The translations under genes and the position numbers were made by a program. From the NCBI GenBank assembly GCA_900770205.1, contig CAAGJV010000080.1, forward strand, positions 1-6,028: DNA of 6,028 bases, given 5' to 3'. Each line of letters begins with the position of its first letter. Within the stretch, counting starts at the first letter, position 1. The stretch comes from Desulfovibrionaceae bacterium (lineage in GTDB: Bacteria > Desulfobacterota > Desulfovibrionia > Desulfovibrionales > Desulfovibrionaceae). Positions 1 through 5,178 of the stretch are shown one piece after another. The notes under the pieces were generated by a model. It made no database searches and had not been told where the DNA came from. It saw only the letters and a list, made by a program, of their open reading frames with translations.

Positions 1-265
1 AGACGCATTCATCGTAATGGCTGCGGTTGCAGGCCTTTTCGCAGGGGTGAGGGCAGACACGGCCGGTTATGCCCGGAAAGGGATTTCTGGCACGGAGAAT
101 CTGAAGAGCGGTATTGAAGTTGCCATCGGCGATGGCTTTTTCCATTTTCTGTATGGCATTGCCCGCAAGGCAATGGGTCTCACAGGGGGAAGTATGGGGC
201 TGCCCGGCATGAGCGGCATTCTGAACATAGAGCAGCGCATCTTCTCTGCTGAAAACTGGAGGCAT
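1..265 (-). CDS. GltD/DPD-type FAD/NAD(P)H oxidoreductase, N-terminal Fe-S domain (partial)
   Basis: The first 88 codons of a larger gene are present; the rest lies beyond the left edge. The visible part matches the N-terminal Fe-S domain (Fer4_20 type) of glutamate synthase small subunit, dihydropyrimidine dehydrogenase and NfnB-like proteins. It shows a CETHC pair (Cys28, Cys32), the helix segment that follows it, then the hallmark NPFPGITGRVCPHPCEKAC run (residues 61-79; Cys71, Cys75, Cys79) and a further Cys87. In this family the domain is followed by FAD- and NAD(P)H-binding folds, so this protein would normally pass electrons between NAD(P)H and Fe-S partners; that part is not visible here. 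The start is set by AAGGAG six bases upstream of the ATG. The gene lies 59 bases after FP1 with no terminator between them, so it is probably co-transcribed. The domain call is confident; the reaction is inferred from the family. Confidence 0.85.
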   Translation of the reverse strand, partial: MPPVFSREDALLYVQNAAHAGQPHTSPCETHCLAGNAIQKMEKAIADGNFNTALQILRARNPFPGITGRVCPHPCEKACNRSHYDECV

Positions 266-324
266 AGCTGACTCCTTGATGGGGAAATGTGGCTTTGAAA
301 TCGGGTTTTACAGGAGACGCTGGC

Positions 325-1992
325 CTATGCACGGGGCTGAACGTCTGGTTCCACCCAGAAGAAGGAAGGTTTTTCGTTCTTCTTTTCCAGAACAAGCAGT
401 TTGTTCAGAGAAGGATCGGGGTTCGGATAGTCTGCCCGGCGGAAAACATAGTTTCCAGATTCTCTGCGTTCTCTTGTGGCCAGGGTTGTCAGCTGGCAGA
501 GGCGGAGAAGGTGCATGGCCTCATGGGCGCGCATGAGTTCGTGGAGATTGGAGACCATGATCTCGTTCTGCATGCTTTCGATGAGCGACAGCTTCTCCAG
601 GGCAATATTCATGCCTTTTTCGTTACGGAGGTAACTCATGTAGTAAGACATGACCTGCCGTATGGCGTTTTCAAATTTGTCGTGCTTTATGCCGTCCTGC
701 GTGGTCAGAGGGCGGAATACCCGTTCTTTTTCCTTCGCGATTTCCTCAATATCAGGTTCGGCAAGGGGCTGAGCGCTGGAACAGCTTCTTGCCGCATGGC
801 CTCCGCTCAGGTATCCGCTGCAGATGGAACCGGAAAAGTCGTTGAAAATACTGCCGGAGAACAGTCCTTTCACGGTACGGCTCTGGAAGGTGTCATCGAG
901 GTACAGAATACCGTTGATATAAAGCTCGGAGAGCTCTACTTCCATGGGTTTTGTGGTGAAGTCTATGCCGGCCTGAGCGCAGTAGTCGTTCCAGGTTTCC
1001 TTGTCTCCGGGCATGCTTTCATACTGAAGATGGCGGAGAATATCATGATCGACATGGGTAAGATCGAGGTGGAAAGGCCCGTGCCCTTCGGAAAGTTCCC
1101 TGTGCGTGGCCTGCATCCACAGGCTTCTGGGGCCGACTTCCATCATGGGGTGGTAGCGGCGCATATAGCGGTCGTCCAGAGCATTCATGGCCTTGGCTCC
1201 GCTGGAGGAAATGCCGTTCATCCCAGGGCAGCCCCATCCTTTGGGGATAAGCGTTGCCTCCTGTTCCGTATCCAGCGTGATGACCTGGGCTCCGGCTTCG
1301 TAGCCGAGGGCTATCTGGCTTCCGGTGATATAGGGGCTGAATGCGGCGTTGAAGGGAAGAAGAGAGGAATTGACGGTGGAGCGGCAATTGGTTCTGCCGA
1401 GCGCCGTGACGACAGCCCTGGCCCGGATGATGTGGAAGGATCCATCGAGAACATGGAAGCCTATAGCGCCTACGGCTCTGCCGTTTTCCACAAGAATTTT
1501 TGTACACTGGAAATATTCCAGAACATCCACGCCCTTGGAGCGGATATACCTGCCGAGGCGGCGCTTGATATATTTTCCGTTGTTGATATGCGTCCACCAG
1601 CTTCCGGGCTGACCGAAGCCTGTGGTCCGGTAGAACGAACCGTCTTCATTATATTCAAAAACAATGCCGAGCTGCTTCAGAAGATCGATGAACAGGGGCA
1701 TGACTTCAACCCATTGGCGTATCTGGGAAGGGGAGAGCCCGGAGGTGGGAGTGCAGTAGAAGTTGACGATGCTTTCCGTATCGTCACCGGGGGCCCCTGT
1801 GTTCATAACAGCCATGTAGTGGTCGTTTCCGCCGCCCAGAGATCCGCAGCTCTCCAGCTTGCCCTTGTCGGCAAGAAGGACGCGCACGCCTGATTTTATG
1901 GCATGGAGTGCAGCCCCGCAGCCGGAAGCGCCAGCCCCCAGGATCAGCACATCGGTATCGTGTACTGTGCCGATGTCACTCAGCGTTCTCAT
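325..1992 (-). CDS. FAD-binding fumarate reductase/AprA-like flavoprotein (FP1)
   Basis: A 555-residue soluble flavoprotein of the FAD_binding_2 (FrdA/SdhA/AprA/NadB) superfamily. Visible features are the dinucleotide-binding GAGASG (residues 19-24) with the acidic strand end at Asp42, a GGGNDHY loop (53-59), an altered second FAD motif TALGRTN (196-202), a capping domain, the C-terminal FAD contact GLFSGS (376-381), and a helical C-terminal domain with HELMRAHEA and a closing RERRES...RRADYP signature (507-523). The segment RYHPMMEVGPRSL (279-291) lines up by eye with the SdhA/FrdA stretch holding the catalytic arginine, here Arg289. The usual active-site His of the HYxMGG segment appears to be Glu356. 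Length is near soluble fumarate reductases and L-aspartate oxidase and shorter than true AprA. There is no signal peptide, so it should be cytoplasmic. GGAGG eight bases upstream supports the start. FP1 is a paralog of the preceding FP2. The substrate is unknown. Confidence 0.88.
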   Translation of the reverse strand: MRTLSDIGTVHDTDVLILGAGASGCGAALHAIKSGVRVLLADKGKLESCGSLGGGNDHYMAVMNTGAPGDDTESIVNFYCTPTSGLSPSQIRQWVEVMPLFIDLLKQLGIVFEYNEDGSFYRTTGFGQPGSWWTHINNGKYIKRRLGRYIRSKGVDVLEYFQCTKILVENGRAVGAIGFHVLDGSFHIIRARAVVTALGRTNCRSTVNSSLLPFNAAFSPYITGSQIALGYEAGAQVITLDTEQEATLIPKGWGCPGMNGISSSGAKAMNALDDRYMRRYHPMMEVGPRSLWMQATHRELSEGHGPFHLDLTHVDHDILRHLQYESMPGDKETWNDYCAQAGIDFTTKPMEVELSELYINGILYLDDTFQSRTVKGLFSGSIFNDFSGSICSGYLSGGHAARSCSSAQPLAEPDIEEIAKEKERVFRPLTTQDGIKHDKFENAIRQVMSYYMSYLRNEKGMNIALEKLSLIESMQNEIMVSNLHELMRAHEAMHLLRLCQLTTLATRERRESGNYVFRRADYPNPDPSLNKLLVLEKKNEKPSFFWVEPDVQPRA

Positions 1993-2031
1993 AGGACAAT
2001 CCTCCTTTGAAATTCATTATGATGTTCTTTT

Positions 2032-2044
2032 AGGGGAAGCCCCT
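2032..2044. repeat. Short GC-rich inverted repeat (AGGGG/CCCCT)
   Basis: Five-base arms AGGGG (2032-2036) and CCCCT (2040-2044) flank a three-base loop. It is the last of four hairpins in the FP2-FP1 gap and lies about 20 bases before the FP1 ribosome-binding site. No T-run follows on the minus strand, so it does not look like an intrinsic terminator. Confidence 0.5.
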
Positions 2045-2055
2045 CTGAGAAAATA

Positions 2056-2067
2056 GTGCAAATGCAC
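2056..2067. repeat. Short inverted repeat (GTGCA/TGCAC)
   Basis: Arms GTGCA (2056-2060) and TGCAC (2063-2067) are separated by two bases. This is too tight a loop for a stable RNA hairpin, so it may be a small protein-binding palindrome. It touches the next inverted repeat at 2067. The function is unknown. Confidence 0.4.
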
Positions 2068-2100
2068 TCATTTTGAAAAATGATGCTTTTTCAGAATGAG
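2067..2100. repeat. 14-bp near-perfect inverted repeat in the FP2-FP1 gap
   Basis: Left arm 2067-2080 and right arm 2087-2100 are reverse complements over 14 positions with one mismatch (2073 against 2094), around a six-base loop TGATGC. In minus-strand mRNA the mismatch is A/C; in a plus-strand RNA it would be a G-U wobble. The stem is A/T-rich and no uridine tail follows on the minus strand, so it may be a processing or stability hairpin, or an operator. It abuts the GC-rich hairpin at 2100-2129. Confidence 0.65.
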
Positions 2101-2129
2101 TTCCTCCCGCCCCTGGGTACGGGAGGAAC
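2100..2129. repeat. 10-bp perfect GC-rich inverted repeat after FP2
   Basis: Arms GTTCCTCCCG (2100-2109) and CGGGAGGAAC (2120-2129) are perfect reverse complements around a ten-base loop. The repeat starts seven bases downstream of the FP2 stop codon on the minus strand. The stem is strong, but TCATTC rather than a T-run follows it, so it is at best an imperfect terminator. It could protect or cleave the FP2 message and set the FP2:FP1 ratio. One arm contains the Shine-Dalgarno core GGAGG, but no start codon sits at a suitable distance. Confidence 0.7.
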
Positions 2130-2136
2130 AATATGG

Positions 2137-3807
2137 CTACATGAGGCGATCTCTCCACGAGGTTTTCACGCTATCCCCTTCTTTCCATATGCGGAGGAAC
2201 TTGTCGCGCAGGAGAGGATTGGTGAACGTATAATCGGCCCTGAGATGGCGGCCACGGCTTTCCTTGCGTTCCCGTGCGGAGATCATGAGAGCCTGGCCGA
2301 GATCGAGCAGGTTGATGACTTCCGCAGCCCGCATCAGTTCATGGGCATCGGAAACAAACATTTCCTTTTCGATTTTACGCCTGAGATCGCCAAGGTACTT
2401 GATGCCTGCGGTAAGCATGGAATCGGAGCGGAGGCGGTGAGGTCCGCAGTCGGCATATTCCGTCATGATCTGCTGGAGGGCAAAGTTGGCTTCCTGCCAC
2501 GAGGCACCGGTGCTGCGTTCATAAATGGCGCTGTAGAAGGCCATGCGTTCTTCGGCGTTTTCCGGTTCACCGGCAGAGAATTCACGGCTGCGGTATTCCG
2601 CCGCATGGTGCCCGGCGATCCATCCATAGACGGCTGCTGCGCCGATATCGCCGCTGATGTTGCCCATCATGTCGCCGGCAGCGAAGAGCCCGCGCACGTT
2701 GCTTTCGCCATTGATATCTATTTCAATACCGTTTGTGACAAGATTGGCTTCGTACTGGCCGAATTCCACGGCATGTTTGCCGGGGTCGATGCCTTCCTTA
2801 TCCATATAGTCGATAAGCGCGGTAAGGCCTTCGCATTTCATGGCCCATCGCATGTGTTCAAGGTCTTCCTTGCTGGCTCCGGAGCAGTCCATGTAGGCAG
2901 GGCCGGTACCGCGGAGTTTAAGATCGGTAAAGGCGGAAGACCATACATCGCTTGTCATGTCTCCGGTTTCCACATCGGGTTCAGTGATGAACGGGCCTAC
3001 GGGGCGTCCATCGGGGTAGCGGTATACGCCGATCCAGGTCGCCTTTCCGCAGCGGGCGAGAAAACGCGGGCCGGCATGGCGATATGTTTTTTCCATATTC
3101 ACCAGATAGGTGCCGATGCGCCATGCCTGGGCAATGGAATCTCCGGTACCGGAGGGGCACATATTGGTGTTGAACATCTGGCTGGGCGTCGGGTCTGTGG
3201 TGAAAAGGCGGCTCACATAGCCGGTGGCGGCGATAACGGCCTTGGCCTTTATCGTGATGAACGCGGGCGCATCTTCGGAAACATCCAGGGCCAGGAGGCC
3301 GCTTATGCCTTCTTTATCGCGGAACATTTCTATGACAGGAGCGTGGTTGATGATTTTCACGCCCCTTTTCTTCGCCTGTTCGGTAAGAACACGCTTTTGA
3401 TTGTGGCCATCGTATTTCAGGAAAATGCGCGGGCGGCCGGGGTAGGCATGGCCTTCAAAATGAAAATCCCCTGTGGGCTTCATGTTGATGCCCCATTCAT
3501 GCCACATGTTGACAATCTTCGGGCTGGTTTCCAGAAAGCGCATGACCAGAGGGGTGTCGTTGCTTGTCGCATTCTGGCTGTCCATGAACTCATTGTAAAC
3601 AACGCTGATATCCCCATGCTTTTCCGGAATCCAGCAGAGAAAATGGTCGTTGCCGGTAGCGCCGGCTCCGCTGCGTTTGGTATTGGCCTTGTCGAGAAGA
3701 ATGACACTGGCCCCGTTATCAGCTGCGGCAATGGCAGCCATGAGGCCGGCAATGCCGCCGCCTATAACGGCAACATCGGCTTCATGATGAGATTTAAGAG
3801 GGATCAT
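2137..3807 (-). CDS. FAD-binding fumarate reductase/AprA-like flavoprotein (FP2)
   Basis: A 556-residue soluble flavoprotein of the FAD_binding_2 superfamily. It has the Rossmann motif GGGIAG (16-21), Asp39 at the end of the second strand, the substrate-loop sequence RSGAGATGNDHF (45-56), the second FAD motif AATG (193-196), the C-terminal FAD contact GLFAAGD (373-379), and a helical tail ending ARERKESRGRHLRADY (511-526). These resemble adenylylsulfate reductase alpha subunit and FrdA, and the adjacent AprB-like ferredoxin strengthens an AprA-like reading, though the protein is about 100 residues shorter than true AprA. At the position of the SdhA/FrdA catalytic arginine it has Ser286 (TSDVWSS), and the active-site His appears replaced near Asn355, so classical fumarate reduction is unlikely. 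GGAGG six bases upstream of the ATG supports the start. It lies 58 bases after the ferredoxin. No export signal is seen. The substrate is unknown. Confidence 0.9.
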   Translation of the reverse strand: MIPLKSHHEADVAVIGGGIAGLMAAIAAADNGASVILLDKANTKRSGAGATGNDHFLCWIPEKHGDISVVYNEFMDSQNATSNDTPLVMRFLETSPKIVNMWHEWGINMKPTGDFHFEGHAYPGRPRIFLKYDGHNQKRVLTEQAKKRGVKIINHAPVIEMFRDKEGISGLLALDVSEDAPAFITIKAKAVIAATGYVSRLFTTDPTPSQMFNTNMCPSGTGDSIAQAWRIGTYLVNMEKTYRHAGPRFLARCGKATWIGVYRYPDGRPVGPFITEPDVETGDMTSDVWSSAFTDLKLRGTGPAYMDCSGASKEDLEHMRWAMKCEGLTALIDYMDKEGIDPGKHAVEFGQYEANLVTNGIEIDINGESNVRGLFAAGDMMGNISGDIGAAAVYGWIAGHHAAEYRSREFSAGEPENAEERMAFYSAIYERSTGASWQEANFALQQIMTEYADCGPHRLRSDSMLTAGIKYLGDLRRKIEKEMFVSDAHELMRAAEVINLLDLGQALMISARERKESRGRHLRADYTFTNPLLRDKFLRIWKEGDSVKTSWRDRLM

Positions 3808-3865
3808 GGATGACCTCCATCATATTCGGTAGTCGTGAGAAAGAAATTTTTTCGGAAGAATTCTA

Positions 3866-4117
3866 TCAACGCCCTGTGTATGTCGGTTTCAGGGTATCGG
3901 AATCCACATACAGGAGCATATGCGTAAGCGGCAGGCGCAGCTCTATGGCGTGAGCCTTGCAGTCGAGAACACAGGCATTGCAGTGCCAGCATTCATAAGG
4001 GCGCTTAACTTCCGGGATGCGGTCGATTTTGGGGCGATGGCTGAAAACCTGCAGCGGGCATACATCGGCACATACGCCGCAGCCAATGCATTTTTCTTTA
4101 TTGATAACTGGGGGCAT
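3866..4117 (-). CDS. AprB-like 2x[4Fe-4S] ferredoxin
   Basis: An 83-residue ferredoxin with two complete cluster motifs: Cys10, 13, 16 and 20 followed by Pro, and Cys43, 46, 49 and 53 followed by Lys instead of the usual Pro. The ECWHCNAC run (42-49) and the hydrophobic tail after the second motif resemble adenylylsulfate reductase beta subunit (AprB), though the protein is much shorter than AprB. It should carry electrons in the cytoplasm between a donor and the FAD proteins encoded next. The start is the internal Met at 4117, because AAAGGAG (4130-4124) lies six bases upstream. A longer reading from 4162 would add 15 residues that run through this ribosome-binding site and an inverted repeat, and it is less likely. 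The ferredoxin assignment is firm; the physiological partner is inferred from gene order. Confidence 0.92.
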   Translation of the reverse strand: MPPVINKEKCIGCGVCADVCPLQVFSHRPKIDRIPEVKRPYECWHCNACVLDCKAHAIELRLPLTHMLLYVDSDTLKPTYTGR

Positions 4118-4123
4118 ATTTTT

Positions 4124-4130
4124 CTCCTTT
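4124..4130 (-). promoter_or_regulatory. Ribosome-binding site fixing the ferredoxin start
   Basis: On the minus strand this reads AAAGGAG and sits six bases before the ATG at 4117. It decides between this start and the upstream in-frame Met at 4162. Confidence 0.85.
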
Positions 4131-4148
4131 TCGAAAACGCTGTTCGAA
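4128..4148. promoter_or_regulatory. Two TTCGAA boxes ahead of the ferredoxin
   Basis: TTTTCGAAAA (4128-4137), a perfect 10-base palindrome, and a second TTCGAA (4143-4148) are spaced 13 bases apart. The first overlaps the edge of the ferredoxin ribosome-binding site. The pair could be an operator for a repressor acting near the start codon, or chance A/T-rich palindromes. No known regulator is implied. Confidence 0.3.
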
Positions 4149-4181
4149 ATGCGGCATAGCATTCATGCCGTATTCAGCGTT
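4136..4181. repeat. Interrupted palindrome in the ferredoxin leader
   Basis: Outer arms AACGCTG (4136-4142) and CAGCGTT (4175-4181) and inner arms CGGCAT (4152-4157) and ATGCCG (4165-4170) are nested, with a seven-base central loop and unequal internal gaps of nine and four bases. In ferredoxin mRNA this could fold as a two-part hairpin just upstream of the ribosome-binding site. As DNA it could be a dimeric regulator site. Only TTTT follows the outer arm on the minus strand, so it is not a convincing terminator. Confidence 0.5.
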
Positions 4182-4196
4182 CCAAAAAGGAGCAGG

Positions 4197-4219
4197 AAAA
4201 AATATCGCATAGGCGACAT
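4197..4219 (-). terminator. Probable weak intrinsic terminator after the regulator gene
   Basis: On the minus strand, ATGTCGC and GCGATAT (plus-strand 4213-4219 and 4202-4208) pair over seven positions including one G-U, with a CTAT loop. A run of T residues follows (plus-strand A-run 4197-4201). It lies about 60 bases past the regulator stop codon. The stem is short, so readthrough into the ferredoxin operon is likely, but it suggests the redox genes also have their own promoter. Confidence 0.5.
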
Positions 4220-4279
4220 TTAAAAATTTCTGCGGAAAATAATGCGGGAAGGGATGAGTGCGCTGGAAAAGAGAATGGT

Positions 4280-5008
4280 TCAGAGGCCGGCCATACGGCA
4301 GAGAGACTGGTAATCGAGAATATGGACTTTTCCCCTCGTAAAATGGCCCAGAATTTTTTTTTCCTTAAGAACATGGATAGCCCGGCCCAGGGTGGCTCTG
4401 TGAACGCCCAGCATGGCGGCGCAGCGATCCTGTGTGATCCCAAGGGGGAAAGTCTCGCTGCCGTGGCTTGAAACGAGAGAAACGAGATAGCGGCTGAAGC
4501 GTACGGTGAAATCTTCCATCAGCATATCGGAAAGCGAGGTGCTGTGCGTGAGAACAACCCTTCCCATCTGCTGCAGCGCATAGGCGGCCAGGGCCGGATT
4601 CCTGGCAACGGCGGAAGCATCCTGCAGCAATCTTCCCGGAACGCGCCAGATAATGCTCTCTTCCATGCACTGGTAGAGTCCGGAGGAATTTTTCTGGATA
4701 ATGGCGCAGGCCAGGTTGAATATGCCGCCGGTTTCAAAAGACATGAGAGAGCGCTGCCGCCCTTCCAGCGTGTCGAATATAATGCGGACACGCCCTTTTT
4801 CCACGCAGTACATATCAAAAATACCGGATTCGGAAAGTTCGATGAGCGCTCCGGACTTAAAAGAAAGCCGTGAGCCTATGGCCCTGATTTCCTGCCACAC
4901 TGGAGAGGAAAGGTCGGCTTCTCCCCGTATTTCCGGTACGGCGAAGGAGAGAAACTCCGAGCAGGAAGGAAAAAGGCTTCCGCTCTCTGCAAGATATTTC
5001 TTATCCAT
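4280..5008 (-). CDS. Crp/Fnr-family transcriptional regulator
   Basis: A 242-residue regulator with an N-terminal cyclic-nucleotide-type beta-roll (about 48-125), a long dimerisation helix (about 130-165) and a C-terminal winged helix-turn-helix (about 189-220). The beta-roll lacks the Gly-Glu and Arg-Ser/Thr phosphate-binding motif of cAMP-binding CRP, and the six cysteines (16, 68, 101, 114, 196, 237) are not in the FNR cluster arrangement, so the effector is unknown. In the recognition helix VHRATLGR, Arg204 and Arg209 match CRP Arg180 and Arg185, but Ala205 replaces CRP Glu181, which suggests a different DNA site. The start is the Met at 5008: GGGGAGG (5022-5016) lies seven bases upstream, and the alternative in-frame Met at 5041 would fall at the predicted -10 box. 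It is encoded just upstream of the redox genes and likely controls them. Confidence 0.9.
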   Translation of the reverse strand: MDKKYLAESGSLFPSCSEFLSFAVPEIRGEADLSSPVWQEIRAIGSRLSFKSGALIELSESGIFDMYCVEKGRVRIIFDTLEGRQRSLMSFETGGIFNLACAIIQKNSSGLYQCMEESIIWRVPGRLLQDASAVARNPALAAYALQQMGRVVLTHSTSLSDMLMEDFTVRFSRYLVSLVSSHGSETFPLGITQDRCAAMLGVHRATLGRAIHVLKEKKILGHFTRGKVHILDYQSLCRMAGL

Positions 5009-5015
5009 GCCGTAT

Positions 5016-5022
5016 CCTCCCC
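5016..5022 (-). promoter_or_regulatory. Ribosome-binding site fixing the regulator start
   Basis: The minus strand reads GGGGAGG, seven bases before the ATG at 5008. This selects the 242-residue form over a 253-residue reading that starts at 5041. Confidence 0.85.
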
Positions 5023-5041
5023 AAAGGCGTGTGATGGGCAC

Positions 5042-5070
5042 AGTATAGAAAAATGGGCTCCCGGTGCAAA
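5042..5070 (-). promoter_or_regulatory. Sigma70-type promoter for the Crp/Fnr gene
   Basis: On the minus strand there is a -35 box TTTGCA (5070-5065, 4 of 6 consensus), a 17-base spacer and a -10 box TATACT (5047-5042, 5 of 6 consensus). Transcription would begin near 5035, giving a leader of about 27 bases to the ATG at 5008. The predicted start lies downstream of the alternative Met codon at 5041. Confidence 0.5.
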
Positions 5071-5178
5071 GGGGCTTTTAAGAATTTGCGGAGGAATATT
5101 TAAAAATGTTGCATGCGCGTCAGAAAAGTATGGAGATATTCCGTATGGTTCTCATGGATTAATTTTCAGGAGGTTGCC
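5071..5178. other. Divergent intergenic region, regulator/transporter
   Basis: This is the transporter-proximal part of the gap between the divergent genes. It contains ATTTAAAAAT (5098-5107), also found at 4218-4227 in the regulator-ferredoxin gap, and GTATGG repeated on either side of GAGATATTCC. No strong plus-strand sigma70 promoter was found. AGGAGG (5168-5173) is the transporter ribosome-binding site. No gene is seen here. Confidence 0.4.

Noticed and set aside
17..271. An 84-codon plus-strand frame at the left edge
   Set aside because: It is antisense to the GltD-like gene, whose cysteine motifs and ribosome-binding site are convincing.
289..1893. A 534-codon open frame on the plus strand opposite FP1
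   Set aside because: It is antisense to a protein with clear FAD motifs, has no ribosome-binding site at its start, and its translation shows no family motif. Long antisense frames are expected when the real gene uses few codons that create stops on the other strand.
2067..2129. Reading the GC-rich and A/T-rich hairpins as a rho-independent terminator that splits FP2 from FP1
   Set aside because: Neither stem is followed by a T-run on the minus strand. FP1 needs a promoter or readthrough, and I found no convincing promoter in the gap.
325..3807. Naming the pair as true adenylylsulfate reductase (aprA) or fumarate reductase (frdA)
   Set aside because: Both proteins are shorter than AprA, the ferredoxin is shorter than AprB, and the catalytic Arg/His positions differ from FrdA, so a specific gene symbol is not supported.
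2080..3813. A 577-codon open frame on the plus strand opposite FP2
   Set aside because: It is the same kind of shadow as the frame opposite FP1. It starts inside the hairpin cluster, lacks a ribosome-binding site and has no recognisable domain, whereas FP2 on the minus strand has all FAD-binding signatures.
4101..4105. TTGAT half-site of an FNR box
   Set aside because: It lies inside the ferredoxin coding region and has no matching ATCAA half at the four-base spacing.
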